Assembly (NCBI RefSeq): GCF_025024155.1
Contig: NW_026251731.1
Location: 124,001-188,000 of the forward strand
DNA from: Gamsiella multidivaricata
Taxonomy: Eukaryota; Mortierellomycota; Mortierellomycetes; Mortierellales; Mortierellaceae
DNA length: 64,000 bases
Reading direction: 5' to 3'
Position 1 is the stretch's first letter, and the number at the start of each line of letters is the position of its first letter. Position numbers and translations under genes: made by a program. Under the pieces are notes generated by a model. That model did no database searches, was not told where the DNA came from, and worked only from the letters and a program-made list of their open reading frames with translations. Shown one piece after another: positions 13,701-25,400 of this stretch.

Positions 13701-15988
13701 TTGCAGCTTGCCTCTGCTTTCTAGCTTCTTTTTTCTCTCGGTTTCTGCTCTGTTTCTCGGTTTCGACTCCAGGTCCTTCCTTATCCCATGCAAAAACCCC
13801 ATCCTGGATCTTGACTACAGGCTGCTGATTTGAAGCCATTGCAGCTGCGAAAGAATGAGAAGACACATCGTCATCTCTTTCGATCTGATCATCGTTCAGT
13901 TCTTCCTCGAGTAGATACTTTTGAATACGGCGTGTTGCTACAACGAGCCCGACTGTCTCTCCGGTGATATGTGAGAGCATACCGATTGGACGATTGAGGA
14001 GTCCAAAGAGGGTAATGGAGACGAAGATGACCTGGGGGTTGATATCCCCGCGTGTTCCACCAGGTCCACCGACAGTGGCGTAGATACTGAAGCACACGAG
14101 GGCCATTAGAAGCGTCAATGAGCTGAACATAATAGTCATGAAAGAAAAGGCGACACCCATCTTGCGAAGGATAGACAGTTCCCGGTTCCTGAAGACTGCC
14201 ACTTTAGCGAGAAACGAAGACTCCCTAGAGAATGAATAGCAATGGAGTCAGTAAGGAATTGGGGAAGTAGCGCTTCATATCAGTGGAACGGATTTTTAGC
14301 CGACTTCATTATGGTGAGTAGAGACAAACTTACCATCCATAGAGCTTAACGATTTTCATGTTCGACATCAGCTCGCTCGTCAGTCGAATGCGATTGTCCA
14401 TCGCCTCCAATTTCTGATCCTTCGCCACTGAATAAAACGTCGCCATCCATGTCTGAAATGGTGCCACTGCAATAATTGTTCCTAGTCCTGCAAGAGCTGC
14501 CCATCCAAGTTGTCGATATAGTAACCAAAGAGCAATGCAGATCTCGAATGGTATAGATCCCCACATGGGAAGCATTGGTAGCGCCTCGGACCATCGCTCG
14601 GCATCAACTGACATATGATTATTGATCTCTCCGGGCGTCTGTGTCTGCCTAGCCGCTGGGGAAAGCCTCAGAGCCTTTCGATAGATCATCGACACCAACG
14701 CCGCGCGAGCTTCGATTCCCATATTCGTGACCAACTGGTAGTACTGTCCTTCCAGCAATGCACTTGCAACCGTAGAAAGGAACATTCCAAAGGAAAGAAT
14801 GATCCCCAAAGACACAGGCTTTGGAGTTTCGGTCGAGTAGGATCCGACAAATCCCATTAAACTGTCCATCAATACGGGGCCAACAAAGACCAAAGCAGAA
14901 GACAGGGCCCTGTAAACGAGGATCGGTATCCACTGCGAGTGGTAAGAACTCAGGACAAGCAGCAGCAGACTAGGTTCTTTGCCATGGGCTCTGCGATTGG
15001 CGACATGATGATCCCATTGGCTAGAGAGATGTGAATAAGAAAAACGGGTCCTGATCCTGTGTGGCATCATATCCTGAATATCAGCCTGTTGCAGAGGTTG
15101 CTTGTAGCCCAGGGAGATGACATGCTGGAGGTAATGGAACCAATATCGAGAGAAGATATTGGCCTTGTCATAAGGGCTTGCATCACTTTGCTGTTGGACC
15201 TGTGTTCTTCCGCGGGGCCAGGCTTCGAAGGTGAAACCAAGAAGAATGAGTCCGAAGTAGGCGTAGTAAAGTTCATTAGAGGAAGGAGTCGAACGAATAC
15301 TACTCAAGGTGCGAGTAGTGATAGCTCCGGCAACGACGGAGACGGTGTAGTAAGAAAAGATGGCAGTTGACGATCGGATCTCGTACTTGTGCTCGAGGGT
15401 GTTAAGCATGGCAGCGAGTATCTACATGGAAACAATGTGTTAGGACAAGGGCACTTTGATTGGTGGTATAAATTTAGCATATATCCGCAGTTTGTATTCG
15501 ATCAAATAAAGTTTACATACCCATGCAGTGCCCATGGACGCATTGGCGAGGACAGTTGCAGGGGAGTGATCAGCCTCGCTTCCCAGCAGACCTGCTCTTA
15601 CGAACAGAACTAAAGCAGCAGCCAGCATCAGTACCTGTGCAGGCCAAAAGAGGGCATTGGTGCGTCCGAGTCCGTGTGGTTTCCCGTGTCGATAGAGGGA
15701 GACTGTCCGATGGCAGAATACGAGAATAGCGAGACAGGCGGGTAGTGATGCAAGGATGGTATACTCGAAGCATAGCGTCAAATCGATGCGATCGGTGCTG
15801 GCGGGACCCTATGGTAGCGAAAAAACAGAGTGAAGTAAAACGAAGTGGAGTGGAGCGGGAATAAGGTTTGTTGCAGTGAGAAGAGGGCACAAAAAACTGA
15901 TAGATCATACATGCTAAAATCCATGTCACCATCGTATGGAGTCGAATCTTACCCATCCTTCATGATCTCGGCAGTACCCCGCGCTCAT
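10794..15988 (-). CDS. ABCC-subfamily (MRP-type) full ABC transporter, copy 2
   Basis: Complete ABCC exporter of 1551 residues. Exons: 15953-15988, 15521-15808, 14334-15421, 12788-14224, 12011-12695 and 10794-11915 (4656 nt, in phase). The 12-residue first exon ends RDHEGW and joins GPASTDRIDLTLCFEYT, the canonical TMD0 start. NBD1: GRVGQGKSS (about residue 690), LSGGQKQRVSLARA, YLLDDPLSAVD. A charged Lys/Glu/Gln-rich insert (about 625-665) precedes NBD1. NBD2: GRTGAGKSS (about 1305), FSVGQRSLICLARA, ILILDEATAAVD, with the catalytic Glu present. Intron positions after EGW, after TAW, before SYRY and after NRWL recur in one or both sister genes. Substrate unknown; glutathione or other conjugates are typical for the family. 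Confidence 0.96.
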
Positions 15989-18726
15989 TATGAAAGACGG
16001 ATGGAAACGAGTGTGAAAAAAGTGAATGCAAATGCAGTTGGGGCGAGGAACTGTTATGGAAGTGAAGATAAAGGTGGAGGTGCAGGTAAGAGCGAAGGAA
16101 ATAAACGCCTTTAACAATGGGAACCGGTGCCAATCAAAATAACTTGTTGTACATTGATAAAAGTGATATGATTAGCAAAATATGTGTGCGGAATCACAAA
16201 CAAAAAGAGTAACATGTCAACGCTTTTATACTGCCGACATTTATGAAAGATCTTCCAATGCATTTGTTGTTGTCTAGACTGTGAATGCGCCACTGGGCGG
16301 AATAATTTTTTAAGGAACATATTGTTGGCTGATCTGTTCTTCGGTCCTGCACCAGAGACTCATTCTGTAGCAAAGGGGGTGATGAAGAGGCAGTTACAAT
16401 CGGGATCCGAAACCTGTTCCGTGCTGTCCATTTTTTTTTTTTTGGAATCGTGCCCTTGACGATTGTATCGAGTGTGTATTCGGACTCTGTGACACCAGGG
16501 TGGTTTTCTTCAGAGACCGTACCCGAAACCATCAAAGTGGGGATAAGATGCCGATGATTTAAAAAGGGAATTTGCCAGGTTTGGCTGGGCTATGGTGAAT
16601 GCAGTCGTGGCTGTGGGCCCGTACTTCAAAGAGAGAAGGGAACTCCGCTCGCAGAAAATGCATACCTTGATTAGCTGTGGTCTTTGTGCCACCATCATGT
16701 AAAACAACGGTAGCAGCGACAGCAAATGGCACCGAGATACCCGAACCCCCGATCCCAGATTTTCTAGGGATTGTAACCGAAGATGGTCACCATCACACCC
16801 TAACGCCGTCAAACATCGACTCCATTTGCGGGAAATATTCTGCGCAAAAATTACAAGACGTTCATCGCCACCATATACGTCGTATTCCGCTCTTTCGGGC
16901 CCGCCCACTCAGATTCATTCCATGTGCTCCTGCATATTACACAAAACAAGGGGCACAGCGTAGGTTCACTCTTGTTGTCCAATAACAATACTGCAACATT
17001 CCCAGTGGACGCGACCGGCTTTTAAATTATTGCTCTATTCATTTCGAATAACAGCAGTGCGGCTACGCTGGAAACCGTTGTACCAATAAGTCTTTGGGGC
17101 CCAGAATCCGCTTTGAAGGTCGTCAACCTGCGTTTCAGCTCGTCAACCTGTGTGTTCAATTCGGGGCTGTTTGTGGAGCCTCCGGTGGTTCGCATAGATG
17201 CCGCCTCAACATTTACGTCCTTCTACCAGCTCTAGTGTCGGCCTGCTTATCCTGGTCCACTTCGGCGTCCTTCTTAATGTCCTCCTTACGCAACAGTATC
17301 ACCTTATAGCAGTAGTTGTCCAATCGTCTGCGGCTCTTCCACTTCTAAGTCATGTCAATGCCCTCAATTATAATCTTGAGTACACTACGTTTTCACGGTA
17401 AGCTTGGACCTGCTTCGACGTCGCTATAAAGTGGATTCCTTTAGGAAAGTGGTTGTATGTCTCGCGGATTTCAGGGATGTGGTGTGACATGTCCTCCACA
17501 GGCTCGATGTATCGCAGTCGAGATTCGATCCACACCAGGCGCCAGCTATCATCTCCCTTGCGAAATACCGCATCGATGAATGCTTCTATCGCATTGAAGC
17601 AGAGACTTCACGCTCCATGCAGTAGTCAGCATAAGCAGAGTGTCAAATTCGCCCCGGTTGGAGGGGCCAGTCCTCCTCACTTAGTAAGTAAAGTTTGTCA
17701 ATACCGTTTCATAGAAAATGCGTGGGGTGTGTTTTCTAAAATGAACAGCACCACTAAAACACCTTAGCACCCATACTCTCTGAAAAGCAGGAGTTTCTAA
17801 TGGAGGATACGATGCGCATAAAGTTCCACATCTTTCTATATAAAAACCATAAGCTCTCTTGAACGCAAAGTCGCCGAGTGTCTAATAAAGAAAAGTAATA
17901 TATTTTTCAATGGAGCTACTCCCATCGCGAACCTTTTTAAAATTAAGTTGTTTTCGTTCTATTCTTCGCGTCTACGCTTCCTGAAGCCACTCTCGGCCAG
18001 GCAAATCTCAACGCCATCATCGTCGATGGCTTCGCAGCCGCGCTTCTCCTGGGTGAAATATTTAGAAGCTGGGTCTTGGTGGGCGTGGTCTTTGTAGGCG
18101 TGACGACCGGCTCTTCGGGAACATAGGGTCCAGCAGGACCAGATACGCCTTTCCGTCCAGACATAGGCTACGCGTCGTAGAAACCGCCTAGGGATTGAAG
18201 GGGAGATGATGGTGATGGAGGCAGTTACGCAGGCGAAAGGCTTCACATGGATTTTGTGCGGGGGACAAAAAAAAACCCCCCCAATCATGCGTTTGATTCT
18301 AAGGATTGATTTTTTGGGGAACATTTCGTCCTGAACTTCAGTGGCTTAACAAGATTTTGTTGCGCTTGGAGATAGTGTTGCGCTTGGAGATAGTTCTTTT
18401 ACAGTTGTATGGAGTAAGGAAACTCCCAATCTGAATGCTCGAATAATTTGTCTAACGCACAACCACGCACACTGTGACGAGTGATCAGCACAACGGTCTT
18501 CTTGTTCAACTGGTACAAGGAACAAAAGACCGCTGGCTTCGATCCTCCTTTTATACAGGCATAACCCCAAAACCTAATATCAAATTCTGCGTACCCTCGG
18601 TGGCTGCTGGCCAACAATTTTGGTTTTGCGCCATGAATTTACCCCACAGCGCGTGAATCTACCGTTGTTACTTCCTCAGTACGCTTTTTATTTCTTGTAT
18701 TGCACTCATTATATTCTATAAAGCTC
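15989..18726. other. Gene-poor interval between ABCC copy 2 and the transposase
   Basis: About 2.7 kb upstream of ABCC copy 2. It contains short frames broken by stops, one degraded coding-like stretch (listed separately, about 17040-17640) and a minus-strand frame near 17943-18170 with a TPTKTTPTKT repeat that I cannot support as a gene. Composition and the broken frames suggest decayed insertions. Confidence 0.5.
17040..17640 (-). pseudogene. Degraded coding remnant, family not recognised
   Basis: Reading the minus strand downward, one open stretch (about 17640-17385) includes DDSWRLVWIESRLRYIEPV and PEIRETYNHFPKGIHFIATS. A second stretch in another frame (about 17200-17040) includes NSPELNTQVDELKRRLTTFK and ends in a hydrophobic segment. 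Stops and frame changes separate them and no splice pair joins them well. The amino-acid composition looks protein-like and a coiled-coil pattern is visible in the second part. I read this as a decayed gene of unknown family; an unrecognised intron-rich gene is the alternative. Confidence 0.35.
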
Positions 18727-21671
18727 CTAGAAACCCTGCTTGCGCCGTTTGTTGCTCAGATCTTGATCTGGCTGTGGACGAAAAGAAGGTTCATAAAGGG
18801 CCAAAACTTGTCGCATCAGATCTGTCAGCTTCTCTTTGTGAGGTAGTAGCGCTGTTCGATCTCGCAATGTCTCCAGCTCCGTGAAACGTCGTGCGAGGTG
18901 ATTGAACTCATTCAACGTCATATCGTCGGAAAGCTTCTGGTCCTCTTGCGCAAGTTCGAACGTGTCTAGCCCAAACTGTGCCTCATAATCCCACTGTTCT
19001 TCACGGTAAAACCTCATCGGAGACAATTCCAGTTGTACCAGAGCGATGTGCTTGCAGCAGGTGGTATATGAGCGGAAATATTCACACGTGCAGCGGATGA
19101 TGTGCCCGGTAGGGGTTTTACTAAAATTGATCTCGACGTCGTACGTTGTCCCAAGACGAGTGAAGGATTCCACTATGAGCATCGTGTCAGAGCTTTGGCT
19201 GATATAGTCGTCTCTGTATCCCCTTGCCGATCTCGTCCTCAGATGCTCCAAGGCCGCGTTAGTCAGCTGGAGTTCCTTTTTCTGCACAGGACTCATTCGG
19301 CCAACGTTGACAACCGACCGCATGCACTTTTGCTGGAAGTGTGGGACAGCCATGACCGCAAGAACGTAAATCACGGTATCCATTCTTCGCTGTTGCTTGT
19401 CTTGAAAGAAATGGCACTTCAGGATATTGTGCCAGGACTCAGTGTAGTTGTTCGTATCAATGCTTGAGTAGGACACGTCTTGACGGTAGCAAATCATCCA
19501 ATGTTTCTGCTTGTCTTCGGCGTCAGCCATGTTTTTGCCAAAGTAGTTCTTGTCCAAATATACGAGGAGCTCTTCATAGTTCGACCATTTCTCTCGGAAG
19601 TTTGCAATTCGGCTCAATGCTGCTGCCTTGTCTTTCTCGTACAAGATGGCACAGAGGTCGGCCCTGGCCTTCAGCAACAGCAAGACAGAATGGTATCAGG
19701 AACGTTCCTGGTCAACACCGGATATATTTCAAAACATAGTATACAGGTCTGCGAGTCTGCGCACATACCTCCGACCTTATTTCAAGTCTACGCGCAGCGG
19801 AGTAGACATCAAGGCCCTTCATCCCGGACTTGACCTCGCGTTCCCATACCTTTAATACATGCCAGGCGCAATAATGTAAAGGCACGGCTGGAAACGCACT
19901 CTTGACAGCTAGGACCTCTGTGTTACCTTGGTCGGCGACAACTACGTTGGACTTGAAGTCGTATTCTTGGTCGGGCAGAGAGAAGACGTCCTTCATCCGC
20001 CTTCGGAGGGCCTTCAGTCAATTTACGAGGATATGAATCTCACAGCTCTTGGTGAGAAGGAAGGAAACAGGGACACCAGCCCTTGTATCCCTGTTCTTTA
20101 GGACCAGCGTAAATAGGTTCGTCTTATGTCTAAAGAATGGATGGTAAAGGTAACCCTTAGTACGCTCTGCATGGCGAGAAGCGAAAGGCGGTGGTGTGCG
20201 AGAAATAAAGCAAGCGTACCCGAAGGCATTATGTGTACCATCGAAGCATAGCACCCGTCCATGAGCCTTCAATTGTTCCAACTGCCATTGCGAGGAGAAC
20301 CCAAAATATACGCCGCTGGTCCTGTCGTTCCGGTCATAAAATGTAAACCCATTGTTCGCCTCAAACTCCCCCATCCATTTAATAGCTGGCAAAGTTAGGT
20401 CTGGGTCCTTCCTCATTGCTGCGGTGGTGATCTGATGCCAGACGTTGTACACATCATCGTATGTTATAAGATCGTCTGGCATGGGTTGTTGCCCATTTCC
20501 ACGCACAATCTGAGTGAACTTCTCATAATCCATGGTCATTTGCTGCATGACCCCTTGTATTGTCGATCCTTGCATAATGAGGCTCCTGATTGTTGCCTTG
20601 ATAGCAGCCGATTTTTGTCGGGATCCGATGTCCGTCAGACTGCCTAAAGTGTGGTTGTGCACATACTTGTATTCGATGCAATAGGCGTCCTCCATCAAGC
20701 CGCTTGCCATTTTCTTCTTCACCAACCTCGCGCTGATTTTGACCCGGCACCCTGTCTTCATGTCACTCTTCCGGTTTCTTGACTTGCCGGAAAGTCCTCC
20801 TTTGACTCTATTCATGTGCTCTCTCTTCATGCCGGCGCGTTGGCAGAAGTAGATCATCTTTGTGGCGATATCATCCTCGTTCTCCTCCCGCAGGTGGCAA
20901 ACAGAATTCGTATGGATATTTAATTGATGCTGCTTTAGCCAAGGAAGGAAGTCTGCAGTAGCAACGTAGAACTGCACTTTATCCTCATTTAGGATACAAA
21001 ACAGCGCGTATTGTGCAGGAGGGAGCGGACTTTCAGGCAAATACCGCTCCGCAGCGCGTTGGATGAATGGGTCACGAAACAGTACTTCTCGCATGCCGTT
21101 CAGCATTATTGCGTTGAGTCCTGCTGCGATTTTTTCCTTCAGTTGCTATAAAATGAAATGCATTGGTGCATTAGATGCTGTGTGAAAAATGCAGCTATAT
21201 TGTCATCGATATTCGCAACCAGAGGCGCAATGACGTACAAATATACACACCTTGATCGAGTTATCTCTAGCATTAGATGTGTTGTCGCTTGCGCGGCTTT
21301 TTTCGCCATCATTTGTTACGAGATCATTGCCCTCGTCGGCCATATGCTCATCGACTTCATTCTCGGCCTCTGTGTTGATCTCCACAGCCTTCAACGCCTC
21401 ACTCTAAGATATTTGCATACACGAGCATAGGACGCGTCAGTATACGGGATAATGAGCCAACATTGTCTTACAAAGTACCAGAAAAGATGCATACCAGCTG
21501 TTCCAGACCCTGCAGCAGCAACTGCTCTATCTGCATACGAGCCAAGCTATCAAGAATGGTGCTGTCATCCAGGTCTGTGGATCGGTGCACTGGAAGCAAA
21601 CTGCCTTGAACAGGAAGGTCATCATCTGCAGAGGGCAGAGGGCCATGGGTCGTAGAATCATCAAGTTCCAT
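18727..21671 (-). mobile_element. MULE-type (Mutator-like) DDE transposase gene with one in-frame stop
   Basis: Cut-and-paste transposase or a relative derived from it. Five exons: 21495-21671, 21251-21403, 20220-21145, 19769-20129 and 18727-19668; 853 codons in one frame with clean GT-AG junctions. Landmarks: a FAR1/FLYWCH-like N-terminal region (KSRNRKSDMKTGCRVKI, then VHNHTL), first catalytic Asp in VLCFDGTHNAFG, second Asp in VVVADQGN, HYCAWHV, third acidic residue in NNYTESWHNIL, and a SWIM zinc finger (IRCTCEYF, then TCCKH). A TGA at 20018-20020 lies between EIHILVN and LKALRRRMK in the same frame. Everything downstream is still open. I did not find terminal inverted repeats by eye. Best read as a very recently inactivated copy. 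Confidence 0.88.
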
Positions 21672-22423
21672 GGCAGGAGGGAAGGAGATAGTGAAAAATG
21701 TACTGAGTGGGGAGGGAGGGGTAGAGAAGAGGGGCGGGAGACGCTCGACGCGACCCGGTCGTCCAAGAGGAGAGAAGCAGGGTAGTAGAGCCCAAGGTTC
21801 GTGTTGAGACCTTGTGTGTGACTCGCATAAGCAAGTGACCACCAACTGGGATGTGCCAAGTATGAAGAACGCAGGTGCTTCAAGCCTGTCGTTCGTGATG
21901 GGAAGTGAGAGTGTCTAGGAATGAGCCGGCGCTTGACCACGTATATCTAGTGGTAGTGTTGAGATATCCCACTTGAAATGTGAGGTGATTTTCATAAAAG
22001 ACAATAATACCATTGCTAATCTAATAGTCGCTACCCAGCGGCGGATATTCCTCGCATTTGAAACTTGTGGGGATGATCATCATTCAAATTCCATAATTGG
22101 TGATATAGGCGACCGTAGAACCGTCGTAGGATAAAACTATCCTTCCTAGGGGGCCTTTAGCCTCCGTAGAGCTGATGGATAACTAGTTTTCGCTCTCAAA
22201 CCCCCTGACTGATGCGGCATCGTTTGGACGGAACCCTGCAGGAACAAATCCCTGAGATTACGAAAGCGTATTGTTACTTTCTCTAGTCGAACAGCATATT
22301 GCTGCTTTCTCCGGCCCCATTTCAATCAGGCAGTAGAAGAATACTTCGGATCTTTGACTAAATGGTCGAATGCTTTTTCCTAATGTCTTTGTTCAATCTT
22401 TTCTATGATAAGGTATATAGATC
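21672..22423. other. Intergenic: promoter side of the MULE gene and 3' flank of ABCC copy 3
   Basis: About 750 bp with no supported coding sequence. I looked for terminal inverted repeats of the transposon here and did not find a convincing pair by eye. Confidence 0.5.
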
Positions 22424-25400
22424 TCAGATCTCTCCCGCTTGTTTCGCTAAGTTGTAAAACAAACTATCTTTCTTCTCCATCAACACTCTAGGCGGCGCAT
22501 ACTCGTGTACCCGCCCTTGATCCAGCACTAAAATTTTGTCTGAATCCATCACTGTTTTGATCCTATGTGCAATAGTCAGGATCGTCCTATCACTGAACTC
22601 ACTCCTGATCGTCTTCTGAACCAGCTTGTCCGTTTCTGCATCCACCGCCGCCGTCGCCTCATCCAGGACCAAAATCTTGGACTTTCGAAGCAATGCACGG
22701 GCGAGGCAGATCAATGCTCGCTGGCCCACCGAAAAGTTCTCGCCATTCTGAGCCACCTCGAATGACAATCCTCCCGGAAGAGCCGAGATATGATCCTTCA
22801 GATGAGCACGCTCCAGAGCCCTCCAGAGTTCGGCGTCCTCAAGCTGAGTGAGTGGATCAAGATTCGAGCGTACTGACCCAGCAAATAGTGTAGGATCCTG
22901 CGGGATAATCGACAGGTGCTTACGAAGAGTCTGTAGTCCTAGAGTCGCGATGTCAACCCCATCAATCTCGATCGAATCTCCATTTCCAGATACGTCATGG
23001 CCAAGGCACTCGGATCCCTCCACAGAGCCGCTTTGCAGAGTTTCGCGTTCCCAGTAGCTATTGGCAGCCTCGATCACTCGGAATAGCGCCAATGTCAATG
23101 ACGATTTGCCCGCTCCTGTACGACCGACGATGCCAATCTTTTCGCCTGGCTGTACCTCAAAGGACACATTCTTGAGAACTAGGTCCAGGCCATCACGGTA
23201 CCTCGCAGAGTAATTCCGGAACACGACTCGACCTTGACTTGGCCAGTTTTGGGGTAGTGAAACACCGGTCTGCGCAGGAGCTTCCTGCCTAAGCTGCGTA
23301 TACTCCTCAATCCTTTCCACGCATATGAGTTGGTTCGACATCTCGCTCCACGTTCGAACAAGGTAGGTGATGTCTAATGTGATCGACGTCGCGTACATCA
23401 ATGAAAGACCGACTACACTGGCACTCAGCTGACCCTGATTGAGGACGGCCAGTAGTGCGGCTGCCAAGATGATTAATGCTCCCAAGAGCTCGAGCCGCAC
23501 CTATCGCAAAAAATGAAAGTGGGGAAAATGTTGGTAAAACAGGTTGGACAAAAACTGATTCCATGCTTTCATAAATTTCAATCCATCTCGGTGTACCTTA
23601 AGCCAGCGGCCGCTCATTCCGAAAGCGAGTGCTGTCTCGGACGCAAGATCCGCCTTTTCTCCGTTGATTCCAACAAATCGTGACGTTGCTCCCATGGCGC
23701 GGATGGTCGACACGCCTGCGAGCGTCTCACTAAAGTGCTGATACAGAGGCGATTTCGAGACAGACATGAAACGCTTGAGTGGTTGGGATGAATGGATGTA
23801 ATAGTCTTGGATATACAGATAGGCAAGCGTGAGAGGTGGGACGACGAAAAGGAACTGCGGTGTCGAGATCGAGATCACAACCATTGTGCCTCCTATGGCC
23901 ACCAGGCAATAAACCACATCAATGAAGTTCCAAATGATGACTTCGTCAATCGCGTCAACATCACTTGAGAACCGATTGATAATGCGGCCGACACTAGCAA
24001 CATGGAAGCAAAAAAAAAAAAAAAAAAAAAAGCACTAGTTAATATAATGCATAGCGGAAGCGTGGTGCTGAATATCGACTATCCAGTGAAGATCTTACGG
24101 AGTGGTATCAAAAAACGACATGGGCTGATGCAACAGATTGTTCAGCAACCTGTCATGCAAGTGACGCGCTGCCATGATTGCCGCATTTACGTTCGCTACA
24201 TAGAACAAGGCCATGTTGAAAGCCATGTACGCCAGAGTAAAGGCGCCGTAGATCACCAGGAACTGGGTCACTGTATATTTTTCCTGTCCTGAAGCGTCAG
24301 ACCAGTATCTTAGCCAGAAACTGGTGCCGACTTGGGCGACCTCGACCAGGATGTAGAGGAGGATCACCAATATAATGTTGCGATATGATGCAGCCTTCGC
24401 GTAGACCATAAACATCTTCCACCCGACGTCGCCCTTGACCATATTTTCGTCTGCAACCAGCTCACCCTTGGTATTGTCTGCTTGTTTCTTGTCATGGCAT
24501 ACTGTGACAACAGCGGCCTCGTCTGTATGCTCCTCTGCGTCGCTTCCAGAATTGGTGTCGTCCTGCGAGTGGTTCCTGACTGTGTGTTGCCGTCGCTTTT
24601 TAGCTGTCGCGAATTCGAGGTTAAACATATAGAAGCCCTGGTGTGCAGCCGTGAGTTCGTTAAAGTGGCCCAACTCAGAGATAGTTCCATCCTTAAAGAC
24701 TATTATCTCATCGACCTCGCTCAGATGGTGGAGTCCATGGGTGACCAGCAGCCGTGTCTTGTCCTTGAGCAAACCGCTGGGTCCAATCAAGTTCTGCCAG
24801 AGTTGTCGATCCACATGGGCGTCGACAGCACTCAGAGGATCATCCAACAAGTAGATGTCCGCATCTTGGTACGCAGCTCGGGCCAGTGAAATACGCTGTT
24901 TTTGTCCTCCAGACAGGTTGATTCCGCGCTCGCCAATCTCGGTTTGGTCGCCCGCTGGGAGGATCTCTAGATCCTGCAAAAGTGAGCATGCCCTTAGCAC
25001 ATGTTCATAACGATCCTGATCCAGAGGCTTGCCGAACAGGATATTGTCCTTAACGCTGCAGTTCATGATCCAGGCTTCTTGAGCGACATATGCAATTGTG
25101 CCGTTCACCTGAACAGAGCCTTGGTACTGGTACATGTCCCCTATCAATGCGCTGAGGAGGGAAGATTTTCCTTGTCCGATACGACCCACGACTGCTGTTA
25201 GCGATCCAGCTTTCACGCCGAAATTAATATCCTTGAGAGTCGGTTCTGAGTGTGTTCCCTGATGATCTGAAGCGCTCAAAAGTGGGGTGTTCTCTTCTCT
25301 GAGGCGCTGCTCCTCTGTCTGCGCTACCACCGGCTTGCTCCACGAAAACACACCATCCTTCACAACAATAGCACGTCCATCGGTGCCGCGTTTCACAGGA

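Noticed and set aside
17943..18324. Small minus-strand frames with TPTKTTPTKT or a basic C-terminus
   Set aside because: Two overlapping frames look equally plausible, no domain is visible, and the only spliced model needs a weak donor.
20006..20020. A 15-nt intron that would remove the TGA in the transposase
   Set aside because: GT and AG are present, but 15 nt is too short for spliceosomal removal. A nonsense change fits better.
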